In this document: positions 6,613-13,977 of the stretch, in pieces
Numbering within the stretch: the stretch's first letter is position 1
How the letters are laid out: the number at the start of each line of letters is the position of its first letter
Assembly: GCA_964384625.1 (NCBI GenBank)
Contig: CAYLNH010000154.1
Coordinates: 1 to 16,829, forward strand
Direction: 5' to 3'
Length of the DNA stretch: 16,829 nucleotides
Source of the DNA: CAYLNH01 sp964384625
GTDB taxonomy: Bacteria; Verrucomicrobiota; Lentisphaeria; JABSQK01
The notes under the pieces: generated by a model
Databases searched by the model: none
Told to the model about the DNA's origin: nothing
Seen by the model: the letters and a program-made list of their open reading frames with translations, nothing else
Translations under genes and position numbers: made by a program

Positions 6613-7488
6613 TTACTCGATATTCTGGGCTTGTTCGCGGATGCGTTCGAGTTCGGTTTTGAAGTCGACCACGGCGATGGCGATGTCCTGGTCGGAGCAC
6701 TTGGAGCCGATGGTGTTGATTTCGCGCACCATCTCCTGGATCAGGAAGTCGAGTTTACGGCCGATGACGCCGTCCGCATCAAAGAGAGTGAGCATCTGGT
6801 CGAGATGACTGGCCAGCCGGGTCGTTTCCTCCGTGATATCGGCGCGGTCGGCGAAGAGCATAACTTCCTTGAGCAGGCGTTCTTCTTCGAAGGGGACATC
6901 GGCTTTGAATTCCTGCAGGCGCTGTTCGAGTTTTTCGCGGTAGGCCACAGGGACTCGGGGGGCGAGTTCAAGGATTCCGGCAAGGACATCCTTGAGAGTT
7001 TTCCGCCGGGCGATGAGGTCCTGCTGCAAGGCCTTGCCTTCGACTTCCCGCGTTTTCATGAGTCCGGTCATGGTTTCGGTCAACGCTTCCATGGTCATGG
7101 CCCGCAGTTCTTCCTCGGGCAGCGGCGGTGCGCCCAGGGTGAAGATATCGGGAACTGCAAGGAGGTCCTTCAGGGTTGGCGGCTCGGCGATCTTGAGCTC
7201 CTCCTGCAGCGTCATCAGATTCTGCCAGCAGGACCTGGCGAGGGGCAGGTTGAGCTGCGTCTCGGTCGGCGTGCCGCCTTCGTCGGTGAAATCGACGAGT
7301 ACATTGACGGCGCCGCGGTTGATCCTGGATTTCAGGACATCCCGGATATCGGGTTCGAGAAACATCAGCTCCCGCGGCAGAGAGACGCGGAAGTCGACCT
7401 GTTTTCGGTTGATCGAACTGGCCACGATATTGACCTGCTTGCCGCTTCTGCGGCTTTCACCACTGCCGTATCCCGTCATGCTCAGCAT
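6613..7488 (-). CDS. yicC: YicC-family endoribonuclease
   Basis: A 291-residue protein of normal length for YicC, a widespread bacterial RNase of the cytoplasm linked to stationary-phase RNA turnover. It begins MLSMTGYGSGES, the usual N-terminal signature SMTGYG, and ends with the DUF1732-type C-terminal domain: ETTRLASHLDQM, then RKLDFLIQEMVREINTIGSK and VDFKTELERIREQAQNIE. The conserved E-RL-H and F-QE-REINT-GSK residues are all present, so it looks intact. The start at 7488 has AGGA eight bases upstream; an alternative ATG three codons later (7479) would also leave the signature almost whole. It follows the sigma-factor gene on the same strand, but a strong terminator separates them. In many bacteria yicC neighbours gmk and rpoZ; those are not in this window. 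Confidence 0.92.
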   Translation of the reverse strand: MLSMTGYGSGESRRSGKQVNIVASSINRKQVDFRVSLPRELMFLEPDIRDVLKSRINRGAVNVLVDFTDEGGTPTETQLNLPLARSCWQNLMTLQEELKIAEPPTLKDLLAVPDIFTLGAPPLPEEELRAMTMEALTETMTGLMKTREVEGKALQQDLIARRKTLKDVLAGILELAPRVPVAYREKLEQRLQEFKADVPFEEERLLKEVMLFADRADITEETTRLASHLDQMLTLFDADGVIGRKLDFLIQEMVREINTIGSKCSDQDIAIAVVDFKTELERIREQAQNIE

Positions 7489-7691
7489 ATCAAAGTCCTT
7501 TGCTGCCCGGCTTCTCCCCGCCGGTTGGCCATAGTATGCCGCCATCGACGGGAAAAATCCAGGGGACAGACGTTTCGAGCCGCAGAAAGTCTCGGGCCCC
7601 GGCATCCGAGCACCTGCTGCCGGGTCGTGAGCAGTCCGCGAGTGGGTCTTCAGCCTTACTGCCACGCGGGCCCCGGCCCCCCAATAGAAGC

Positions 7692-7721
7692 AAAAGGGCA
7701 GAGCTTCGAAAAGCTCTGCCC
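7692..7721 (-). terminator. Intrinsic terminator of the sigma-factor gene
   Basis: On the minus strand GGGCAGAGCTT, loop TTCG, AAGCTCTGCCC, then TTTTGCTTCT. The 11-bp perfect stem with tetraloop and T-rich tail lies 46 bases past the sigma-factor stop codon. Confidence 0.9.
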
Positions 7722-7767
7722 GATATAATGAAAGCGACGGCTGGCCAGTCCGCCGCTGTCTCCGCCG

Positions 7768-8925
7768 TCAATTCTTCTTGGCGGAGCCGTAATGACGATC
7801 GTAGAAGCTGTTGACGGCCTCAACCACTTCATGCAGGCACTTCTCGCCGAAATAGCGGATCTTCATCAGGTCCCGTTCGCTCTTGGCGGCGAGTTGGGCG
7901 ATGGTTTTGATGCCGTCGTTCAGCAATGAATTGGTGCTGCGGGTGGACAGGCACAGCTCCGTCACCGGGTCGGAACAGGCAAGCAGTTCCTCGCGCTGGT
8001 AGCCCAACGCCCCGGGTTTGAGGGCTGCGGCGTTGATGGCGGCTTTGATTTTGCTGCCGTTGCCGGGCACCGTACCGGCCTGAGCGGCGCGCCGCATGGC
8101 TTCGGCGCGTTCCAGGTTCTCGTCCTCGATCATGCCGCGAAGCTTCTTCAGCGCCTGCATCTGGATCTGGCGCACGCGCTCGCGCGTCCGTCCGATGAAT
8201 TTACTGACTTCCTCGAGGGTCTTCGGCCGGCTGCCGTCGAGCCCGTAACGCATGATCAGGATGGTGCGCTCGCGGCGATCGAGTTTTTTCACCAGATTCC
8301 GCAGGCGCTGGATGGATTCGCTGTCTTCAATGATCATATCCGGGGTCACCGCGGAGGTATCCGGAATGATATCTTCGAAGCTGCCGTCCTCGCCCTTCTG
8401 GATGGGGTCATGCAGCGAGAACGTCTTGAAATCGGCGAGTTTAAGACCTTGCACCGTGCGCTTGGTGAAGTTCAAGCGTTCGGCGATCTCGGTTTCCGTC
8501 GGCGGCCGTCCCAGTTGTTCGGTCAACTGGATGCGGGCGGAACGGATTTTGTTGATCTTTCCGGCCGAAGCCACCGGCACCCGGATGGTGCGGCTCTTCT
8601 GGGAAAGGGCGCGGCGCATGGATTGTTTAATCCACCACGCCGAATAGCTGCTGAACTTCGCGCCTTTGGACGGATCAAACTTTTCGGCAGCCCGCATCAG
8701 CCCGATATTCCCCTCACTGATGAGGTCGAGCAGCGGCAGGCCGAAGCCTTTGAAGTCGTGCGCGATCTTAACGACCAGGCGAAGATTCGCCTTGATCAGC
8801 TTCTGCCGCGCGATGTCGTCTCCTTGTTTGATCCTGGCTGCGAGTTCAACCTCCTCTGCCTTGCTGATAAGCGGGATTTCCCCGATATCCTGCATATAGG
8901 ACTTCATGGGGTCATTCTTGTACAT
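7768..8925 (-). CDS. Sigma70-family factor with fused RpoA C-terminal domain
   Basis: A 385-residue RNA polymerase sigma factor. Region 1.2 lies at about residues 5-38 (DPMKSYMQDIGEIPLI), region 2 at 39-110 (LRLVVKIAHDF, DLISEGNIGLMRA, FSSYSAWWIKQSM), region 3 at about 119-195, and region 4 at 205-265 (TLEEVSKFIGRTRERVRQIQ). There is no region 1.1, so it is a group 2 or primary-like factor. Residues about 317-375 match the RNA polymerase alpha C-terminal domain: DPVTELCLSTRSTNSL to YFGEKCLHEV. Counterparts of E. coli alpha Arg265, Asn268, Gly296, Lys298 and Glu302 fall at 329, 332, 360, 362 and 366 with identical spacing; Ser299 is Cys363. A basic Ala-rich linker (270-310) joins the parts. 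The ATG has AGGA 11 bases upstream and a stronger AAGGAGG further away, so the start is slightly uncertain. Promoter and terminator flank it, giving a single-gene unit. Confidence 0.92.
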   Translation of the reverse strand: MYKNDPMKSYMQDIGEIPLISKAEEVELAARIKQGDDIARQKLIKANLRLVVKIAHDFKGFGLPLLDLISEGNIGLMRAAEKFDPSKGAKFSSYSAWWIKQSMRRALSQKSRTIRVPVASAGKINKIRSARIQLTEQLGRPPTETEIAERLNFTKRTVQGLKLADFKTFSLHDPIQKGEDGSFEDIIPDTSAVTPDMIIEDSESIQRLRNLVKKLDRRERTILIMRYGLDGSRPKTLEEVSKFIGRTRERVRQIQMQALKKLRGMIEDENLERAEAMRRAAQAGTVPGNGSKIKAAINAAALKPGALGYQREELLACSDPVTELCLSTRSTNSLLNDGIKTIAQLAAKSERDLMKIRYFGEKCLHEVVEAVNSFYDRHYGSAKKN

Positions 8926-9062
8926 ACGCGACCAGATCCTGCCTCCTTATTAGAACACCTTCCTACATTCTACCGACAACCAAACCATTCCACAGATTCG
9001 ACCGGCACGGCGGCACAAGCTACCCCCCACATTCGGGGACGCGCCAGCGAGCGGTCACTTAC

Positions 9063-9090
9063 AGTATAGGAAAGTCCGTGGTGAGTTCAA
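9063..9090 (-). promoter_or_regulatory. Sigma70-type promoter of the sigma-factor gene
   Basis: On the minus strand TTGAAC (9085-9090), a 16-base spacer and TATACT (9063-9068). Transcription would start near 9055, leaving a leader of about 130 bases. It resembles housekeeping promoters, so the gene may be read by the primary sigma factor or by itself. Confidence 0.65.
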
Positions 9091-9191
9091 GACCCCTGAG
9101 GCGGTTTTTTATAGAAAATTTATACCATCCGAAAATGTAACATGTGGCGCAACCAAGGTTTCGACAAATGGTTACACGGCACCATGGCGAC

Positions 9192-9212
9192 CGCCGGCGA
9201 AGACGGCCGGCG
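9192..9212 (-). terminator. Hairpin after the HTH gene, possible terminator
   Basis: CGCCGGC (9192-9198) pairs with GCCGGCG (9206-9212) over a 7-base loop, 26 bases past the HTH stop. No T-tract follows on the minus strand, so efficient intrinsic termination is doubtful. Confidence 0.3.
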
Positions 9213-9237
9213 CCAGCCTCACAAGACCGCGCGCGGC

Positions 9238-9672
9238 CTATTCGTCGGACGTCTCTTCTTCGACGCGCAAGCCGGCCAGTTTTTCCGTATCGCCAAACCA
9301 CGAAATCCCGCCGCAGCGGGTACACATGGCGCCGGTCGTTTTGACGTTTGAGTCGCGGTAGGTCCAGAACTTCGTTTTGCCCGGGCGAAAATACACCAGG
9401 CCGGTACTCTGGAGCCGGCCGGCGACGACTTCGTCGTGCCCGCAATAGGGGCATTGGGTGGTGACCGTTTTGACCTCCCTGGTGCTGGGGAACACCTGGA
9501 TGACCCCGTCCAGGTCCTCCTTCAGGAAGCGTGTGGAATCACCGACCTTACGGTAGGTGATGCGGCCGTCCCGCATCCAGCGGTAGATTGTGGGTTCGCC
9601 TACCTGCAGATAGGCCGCGGCCTCACGAATGGTATACCACCGGGGTCCTTCCGGCTTGGAATCCGCCGCCAT
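9238..9672 (-). CDS. Excisionase-type HTH protein with C-terminal Cys4 zinc site
   Basis: A 144-residue protein. Residues 11-58 form a MerR/excisionase-like winged HTH (HTH_17): WYTIREAAAYLQVGEPTIYRWMRDG, then ITYRKVGDSTRFLKEDLDG. The C-terminal part has CPYCG (Cys74, Cys77) and CTRCG (Cys117, Cys120) flanking a beta-rich stretch with KTKFW, like a small zinc-ribbon domain (DUF6487-like in style). DNA binding is well supported; target and role are unknown. The start is firm: AGGAGG five bases before ATG 9672. It has its own promoter inside the end of the protease gene, with an inverted repeat across the -10 region. No integrase or phage gene is nearby, so a recombination role is unlikely and a transcription regulator is more likely. 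Confidence 0.82.
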   Translation of the reverse strand: MAADSKPEGPRWYTIREAAAYLQVGEPTIYRWMRDGRITYRKVGDSTRFLKEDLDGVIQVFPSTREVKTVTTQCPYCGHDEVVAGRLQSTGLVYFRPGKTKFWTYRDSNVKTTGAMCTRCGGISWFGDTEKLAGLRVEEETSDE

Positions 9673-9698
9673 GGCGACCTCCTTTCAAATTATCGGAT

Positions 9699-9730
9699 TT
9701 GCGATCAGCTCCATATAAAATGTATCGCAA
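9699..9730. promoter_or_regulatory. Inverted repeat, candidate operator of the HTH gene
   Basis: TTGCGAT (9699-9705) and ATCGCAA (9724-9730) are perfect inverted repeats 18 bases apart. They lie just downstream of and partly within the -10/-35 region of the HTH promoter. Binding by the HTH protein itself is a natural guess but is inference. Confidence 0.45.
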
Positions 9731-9746
9731 GCAATCAGATAGTCAA
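9719..9746 (-). promoter_or_regulatory. Promoter of the HTH gene
   Basis: On the minus strand TTGACT (9741-9746), a 16-base spacer and TACATT (9719-9724). The -35 box overlaps the stop codon of the CPBP protease gene. Transcription would begin about 40 bases before the ATG, separating this gene from the upstream operon. Confidence 0.6.
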
Positions 9747-10810
9747 GGGGGTGGCGGGGCCTTGCTTTCGGCGGCATGGGCGGGTCTAGGGGGCGTTCGG
9801 CCGAGCAGCAGCCAGATGCCCAGTGTGCCGGTGACTGCCAGCCCGACTCCGAGGCCGGTGAACCAGAGCGGCTGGAACTGGTGCGCGGTTCCCGGCGACC
9901 AGCTATATCCGGGGATCGGGATTTTGGCGGCGGTGAAGACGAAGGCCGTCCCGTTGGCGGCGGCGTGCACGAAGAGGCACGGCCAGAGCGATTCCGTCTG
10001 CAGCCGCAGCCAGGCCATCGCGATTCCCAGGATGAAGGCGCCGACAAACTGATAGGGATTGAGGTGGAAGACGGCGAACATGGCCGAGGACAGCAGGATT
10101 GCGGTCGTTGGCGTGTAGCGGCGGCGGAATCCGTCGAGCATGAATCCGCGGAAGAAGAGTTCTTCCGTGACGGGGGCAACAATGACGAGGACGAAGAACG
10201 CGGCCGCGCCGCTGCTGAGGAGGTCCTGCATGATCTGCTTGATGAGGGCCGGCGCGGGGAGGAAGTACTGGATCAGGTTGTCGATATCCGAGACGACGAA
10301 GGACCAGCCGACGGCGAGCATCAACATCGGTACCAGCGCCGGCAGGGGAAAGGCGCGGAAGGGCAGGACCTCCTTGACCGGGCGTTTGGCCCAGAGCAGG
10401 CCGAGGACCAGCAAGATGGCGAAGATAACGAGGTTGACGGCGCCGCCGACCCAGGCATTGGCGGCCTTCAGGGCGGCTTCATTGAGCTCGATTCCAGTTT
10501 GTTTGGCAAGGAGCAGGCCGATGGCCAGGATCACGCCGCAGACCAGGGTGAGCGCCCAGAAGCCGAACAGGAACAGGGCTCCGCTCCAGCATCCGGGCAC
10601 GGCCTTTGGGTCATGTGCCGTTTGGGTGGCGAAGGATTCGCCGACATTCTCCCGGAGCCGCTGGAAGAACACGGTTTTGCAGTTGCCGCAGACCCAGTCT
10701 CCGGCAAACGCCATCATTTCGGCGGTGGGCCGGGTTCGGCGGCACTCGCGGCAGGTCGCGCTTGGCTCCGGCTCGGTCTCCGGCGATGGCGGCGGTACGG
10801 TGTCTGACAT
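9743..10810 (-). CDS. CPBP-family intramembrane protease with N-terminal zinc ribbon
   Basis: A 355-residue polytopic membrane protein. Residues 18-46 hold CREC and CGNC (Cys20/23/41/44), a cytoplasmic zinc-ribbon. Six to eight hydrophobic segments follow. The CPBP (CAAX protease/Abi) motifs are complete: EELFFRG with Glu216, Glu217 and Arg221; FAVFHL with His249; and HAAAN with His282 and Asn286. Families of this kind cleave prenylated proteins in eukaryotes and in bacteria act in bacteriocin immunity, peptide processing or signalling. The ATG lies three bases after the radical SAM stop and has no clear ribosome site, implying reinitiation and a shared function. Processing or export of the products of the upstream precursor-like genes is an attractive inference. 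The Pro-rich C-terminal tail is of unknown use. Confidence 0.85.
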   Translation of the reverse strand: MSDTVPPPSPETEPEPSATCRECRRTRPTAEMMAFAGDWVCGNCKTVFFQRLRENVGESFATQTAHDPKAVPGCWSGALFLFGFWALTLVCGVILAIGLLLAKQTGIELNEAALKAANAWVGGAVNLVIFAILLVLGLLWAKRPVKEVLPFRAFPLPALVPMLMLAVGWSFVVSDIDNLIQYFLPAPALIKQIMQDLLSSGAAAFFVLVIVAPVTEELFFRGFMLDGFRRRYTPTTAILLSSAMFAVFHLNPYQFVGAFILGIAMAWLRLQTESLWPCLFVHAAANGTAFVFTAAKIPIPGYSWSPGTAHQFQPLWFTGLGVGLAVTGTLGIWLLLGRTPPRPAHAAESKAPPPP

Positions 10811-10813
10811 GCG

Positions 10814-12298
10814 TTACATTTCGGCGCGGGTTGCCAGCTCCTGTGGGGCGATTCGCGGCGAGTGCGCGCCGCAGCTTGCCGTACCGTCATCCGGCGCTTC
10901 AGTGCCCTCCGGCAACGGGTAGAACCCGAATTGGCGCAAGAGTTCGAGTTTCGGCAGGACGTTGTTCTCCAGGTCCACGTGGAAGAATCCAGAGAAGATA
11001 TCCGGATTGTCCATGATCAACTGGAAGTACTCCTGATGATCGGCCGGGATCTCGACTTCGCCGCCGCGACAGATCTCGTGGCCGGTGAAGACAAACTCCG
11101 GCAACAGATACGGACAGAACTCCAGTTCGACTTTGTCGGACCATTCTTCGTACAACGTCGTCTGCGGCAGCAGCGACAGCAGGCTGGGCAGGATGCGCGC
11201 GCCCATCATGCGGAACGACACCATCTGGAACAGTGACTGGTTAAAGTCTTCCATGGTCTCAAAGGGGAAACCCCAGATGTAGAACGTGTCCACCCGCGGA
11301 AAGATGTCAACCGCCTTCGGGACGAGATCAAGCACCTGGTCCGTATTGAACCCCTTGCGCGTTTCCTTCAGGATCTTGTCGGAACCGGACTCAATACCGA
11401 AGCGCAGTTCGAGACAGCCGCTGTCGGCCATGGCCTGCATCATCTCGGTGTCAACCAGGTTGACGCGGCCGAAGGCTTTCCAGTCGACGTCCAGATCCGC
11501 TTTCTCGAGCTCTCGGCAAAACGCCATCACCTGTTTCTTGCCGGAGACGAAGAACTCATCCTGAAACAGGAACAGATCCACGTCCGCTTCCTGATTCAGA
11601 AATTTCATCTCGGCCACAATGTTTGCCGCGCTGCGCGAGTAGCTCTCCAGATTCCAGACGGGCGCGACCGAACAGAAGGTACAGGGATAGGGACAGCCGC
11701 GGCTGGTCATCATGCCGTAGCCCGCGTATTTCTTCAGTTCGATTCTCTCGAACGCCGGCAGTGGAATGCTGTCCAGGTCGGTGATGCGGTCCCGGTCACG
11801 GTTGTGCCGGATCGAGCCGTTGGCGGCGCGGAACGAGATGCCGTCGACCTGGTCCAGTTGCTTGCCGTTTGTCAGTTGCTGCACGAGTTCGACCCCGGTG
11901 CGTTCGCCTTCGCCGCGGCAGATTACCTCCACCCACGGGAAGCGCTGCAGGATTTTGTCTTCGACGCCCTTTGAACCGACACCGCCGAGGACGACCTGGC
12001 AGTCGGGGTAGGCATCGCGAATGGCGCGGATGGCCAGCATGGTGAACGGCAGCAGATTGGCCATGCAGCTCAACCCGATAATCGGCGCCGGGTTCTTGAG
12101 GAATTCGAGAAACGTATCCAGATCGAATGGGTCGTCCGACGGACAGGTCTGGTAGTCGCGAAAGTCCACGCGGAAGCCGGCATCTTCCAGCGCCCGCGTC
12201 AGGTACAGACAGCCCAGCGGCACATGCAGTTCGCGCTCGATCTCCTCGCCGTAGCGCATGAACAGCATATTCAGATTGACCAAGGTGATATCAGCCAT
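10814..12298 (-). CDS. Radical SAM protein with B12-binding-like N-terminal domain
   Basis: A 494-residue enzyme. Residues 1-140 look like the Rossmann-type B12-binding domain of this class (GLSCMANLLPFTMLAIRAIR, VVLGGVGSKG, ICRGEGE), though it lacks DxHxxG, as is common in this class. The radical SAM core follows with the 4Fe-4S motif C202-x3-C206-x2-C209 (SRGCPYPCTFCSV) and the SAM-site motif RFGIESGSD at about 299-307. Related proteins carry out methylation or other radical chemistry on peptides, lipids or hopanoids; the substrate cannot be named from sequence. AAAGGA is five bases before the ATG. It lies 26 bases after the last of five leader-peptide-like genes and three bases before the protease gene, so it is the likely modifying enzyme of that operon. 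A Ser-Cys-His-containing C-terminal tail is variable. Confidence 0.88.
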   Translation of the reverse strand: MADITLVNLNMLFMRYGEEIERELHVPLGCLYLTRALEDAGFRVDFRDYQTCPSDDPFDLDTFLEFLKNPAPIIGLSCMANLLPFTMLAIRAIRDAYPDCQVVLGGVGSKGVEDKILQRFPWVEVICRGEGERTGVELVQQLTNGKQLDQVDGISFRAANGSIRHNRDRDRITDLDSIPLPAFERIELKKYAGYGMMTSRGCPYPCTFCSVAPVWNLESYSRSAANIVAEMKFLNQEADVDLFLFQDEFFVSGKKQVMAFCRELEKADLDVDWKAFGRVNLVDTEMMQAMADSGCLELRFGIESGSDKILKETRKGFNTDQVLDLVPKAVDIFPRVDTFYIWGFPFETMEDFNQSLFQMVSFRMMGARILPSLLSLLPQTTLYEEWSDKVELEFCPYLLPEFVFTGHEICRGGEVEIPADHQEYFQLIMDNPDIFSGFFHVDLENNVLPKLELLRQFGFYPLPEGTEAPDDGTASCGAHSPRIAPQELATRAEM

Positions 12299-12324
12299 GG
12301 ATTCCTTTCGGTGTTTGACGGACC

Positions 12325-12651
12325 TTAGATCGGGCGACTCCCTCTGCTCGTATCCAGGCGTAGCAATGGCATGAGGGAGGAATGTTGATTCTCAACGGCC
12401 CTAATCGTTGCCCCTGCATCATTCCCTTGGAACACCCCGGTATCCTTTAGTCCCACGGCGACAAGGTCAATGAATTCATCCAGTTGACGAACGGGGATCT
12501 GATCCAGCAGGTTCTTCTTATGGTTGGCTAGTTCCAACCCGATGGCGACAGCAGCACCACTGCGTTCAGTGAGTAGTTGCGCGCGGAATTCCTGATCCAC
12601 AGCGGCTTTCTTTACCAACACGTCCGCACCTGTAGATCCCGTTCGAGCCAC
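12325..12651 (-). CDS. NHLP-like paralogue E, short form without membrane segment
   Basis: A 108-residue protein starting at GTG 12651; AAAGGAG six bases upstream supports this start over an out-of-frame ATG. Residues 8-63 match the shared domain of the array: ADVLVKKAAVDQEFRAQLLTER, then a Leu/Asp-rich stretch and QIPVRQLDEFID. The family hydrophobic segment and lipobox-like LxGC are absent; the tail is LRLDTSRGSRPI, ending in RGSRPI at the very C-terminus, close to the RGVRPD motif of paralogue B. The shared domain resembles NHLP/Os1348-type RiPP leaders in its D-x-x-F-R-x-x-L pattern; that is a resemblance, not proof. It begins three bases after the stop of paralogue D and is the last small gene before the radical SAM gene. 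Confidence 0.75.
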   Translation of the reverse strand: MARTGSTGADVLVKKAAVDQEFRAQLLTERSGAAVAIGLELANHKKNLLDQIPVRQLDEFIDLVAVGLKDTGVFQGNDAGATIRAVENQHSSLMPLLRLDTSRGSRPI

Positions 12652-12654
12652 GCA

Positions 12655-13083
12655 TCACTCCTTTTCCAACCGGACGCCCTTGGTTGGCTCGATGCGCTCC
12701 GGTCGTTCGCTGCCTTCCGCCGGTTTCTGCGTTTCTTCCGCCGGTGGGTTGGGCCGATCAATACGGGCGCCGCCGGCAGCCGGCGGTCGCTCGCCGCAAC
12801 CAACCAGGCCGGCGAACCCGACGGCGACCAGCATGGCCGCTGCCGCTTTGCCGAGGAAGGCGGCGCGGTGTTCGGGTTTCACAGTTGTCCGGTCGATGGT
12901 GCGCTCAAGTTGTTCGCGAGGAACGTTGTTGAGCATGAGGGACTCGGCCGGTTCCAGCGACAAGTCAATCTGCCGGGCAGCCGCAGCCCGTTGCTCCAGC
13001 AGCAATTGCCGAAAGTCGGGATCGACGGCTGCTTTCTTGATGAGGACTTCAAGCCCTCGGGGAATCGGCGGAGGAGTTGCCAT
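12655..13083 (-). CDS. NHLP-like paralogue D with internal lipobox-like segment
   Basis: A 142-residue protein; ATG 13083 is chosen because PRGLEVLIKKAAVDPDFR begins at residue 8 as in the paralogues and AGGA lies eight bases upstream. The shared domain spans about residues 8-77 and includes DPDFRQLLLEQR and REQLERTID. A hydrophobic stretch AAAAMLVAVGFAGLVGC follows (about 80-96), ending in LVGC, a lipobox-like site with Cys96. The tail is Pro/Glu/Arg-rich and contains GGARIDRPNPP and, at the end, TKGVRLEKE, both variants of the G-V/I-R-P-D motif. It starts two bases after the stop of paralogue C, so the genes are translationally linked. Confidence 0.82.
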   Translation of the reverse strand: MATPPPIPRGLEVLIKKAAVDPDFRQLLLEQRAAAARQIDLSLEPAESLMLNNVPREQLERTIDRTTVKPEHRAAFLGKAAAAMLVAVGFAGLVGCGERPPAAGGARIDRPNPPAEETQKPAEGSERPERIEPTKGVRLEKE

Positions 13084-13085
13084 GG

Positions 13086-13970
13086 TTATTTTCCTGTTTT
13101 GGCCCGGGCATCCGTTTGGCACCGACGGCGCAGTTGGCCCAGTTCTTTGCGTGCTTGCGTTTCCAGCTGTTCGGGCGTCAGTGAACTGACCTTGTTCCAT
13201 TCGTCAGCCCACAGGACCTCGAAGAAGCGGCGCAGATGCCTGGGGTTCTCAATGGTTCCGACCAGTCTTTTCATGTACGGCTCATAGAGACAGGCCCCCA
13301 AGCTGTTTGCGGTCAAGCGCGTCGGCCGGCGCTTGTATTCGATCAACAGCAGGTCAAAGGCTTGGGGGGACCCGGATTCCCCGAGGACCCGCACCAGCCG
13401 TTCCGGCAGTTGCTTACCTTCAAAGCGTTTGGCAATAATCGGCATGACCTTGGACACCGACCGGCGGAAGGCATCCCAGTAGGGGCTGTCACGCATATCC
13501 AGGCCCCGGCCCGGCAACCAGTCGAGGAACCCACGGACCAATTCTTCAGGAGTCAGCGACGATGCCTTGATCGGCGCCGGTTTCGGTTTTGGGGGTGCAC
13601 GTCGGCGTCGATTTGCCTTGCGGCTGCGATCGCGGCTGCGCGGCGTCACCGACTCCGGGTACTCCGGATCGCTACCCCAGCTGTCGTCTCCTCCCAGCGC
13701 ACAAGGCGCCAGTGTGGCCAACATTAACGCCGCCACGTGTCCAAGGAAAACATTCCGAAGCTGCTGTGGCACCGTGGTACCGTCAATCGTCCGCTCGAGC
13801 TGGTTACGGGGAATCGAATTGAGCATGGCCGCTTCCGCCGGCTCCAACTGCAGGTCAATGTCAGCGGCGGCGGCAACGCGTTCTTCGATGAGGCGTTCAC
13901 GGAAGTCCGGGTCGACGGCTGCTTTCTTGACGAGCACTTCGATGCCGCGCGGGATGGGAGGCGGTTTCAT
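13086..13970 (-). CDS. NHLP-like paralogue C with extra C-terminal domain
   Basis: A 294-residue protein, about twice the length of its paralogues. Residues 7-77 carry the shared domain (PRGIEVLVKKAAVDPDFR, RNQLERTIDGTTV). The hydrophobic segment HVAALMLATLAPCALGG (about 78-94) has its Cys (90) outside a normal lipobox. A very basic linker (RSRDRSRKANRRRRAPPKPKP) leads to a roughly 170-residue helical region with LTPEELVRGFLDWLPG, DAFRRSVSKVMPIIAKRFEG and RRFFEVLWADEW. I do not recognise that domain; short helical repeats are possible. The G-V-R-P-D tail motif is not present. It starts seven bases after paralogue B. It may be a protein that uses the same leader for membrane targeting rather than as a substrate. 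Confidence 0.8.
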   Translation of the reverse strand: MKPPPIPRGIEVLVKKAAVDPDFRERLIEERVAAAADIDLQLEPAEAAMLNSIPRNQLERTIDGTTVPQQLRNVFLGHVAALMLATLAPCALGGDDSWGSDPEYPESVTPRSRDRSRKANRRRRAPPKPKPAPIKASSLTPEELVRGFLDWLPGRGLDMRDSPYWDAFRRSVSKVMPIIAKRFEGKQLPERLVRVLGESGSPQAFDLLLIEYKRRPTRLTANSLGACLYEPYMKRLVGTIENPRHLRRFFEVLWADEWNKVSSLTPEQLETQARKELGQLRRRCQTDARAKTGK

Positions 13971-13977
13971 GGTTGAC

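Larger units (their letters stand above)
8926..9237. other. Intergenic control region upstream of the sigma-factor gene
   Basis: No gene is seen. It holds the promoter at 9063-9090, a leader of about 130 bases with an AAGGAGG that lies too far from the ATG for an ordinary ribosome site, an AT-rich stretch around 9106-9136, and at the right end a hairpin (9192-9212) just after the stop of the HTH gene. Confidence 0.5.

Noticed and set aside
6550..7728. 392-codon plus-strand open frame opposite yicC
   Set aside because: Antisense to an intact, highly conserved yicC gene.
9238..9672. Phage excisionase
   Set aside because: The HTH resembles excisionases, but the C-terminal Cys4 domain, own promoter and lack of phage genes fit a regulator better.
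9776..10807. 343-codon plus-strand open frame opposite the CPBP protease
   Set aside because: Gly/Asp/Glu-rich shadow of a gene with complete protease motifs.
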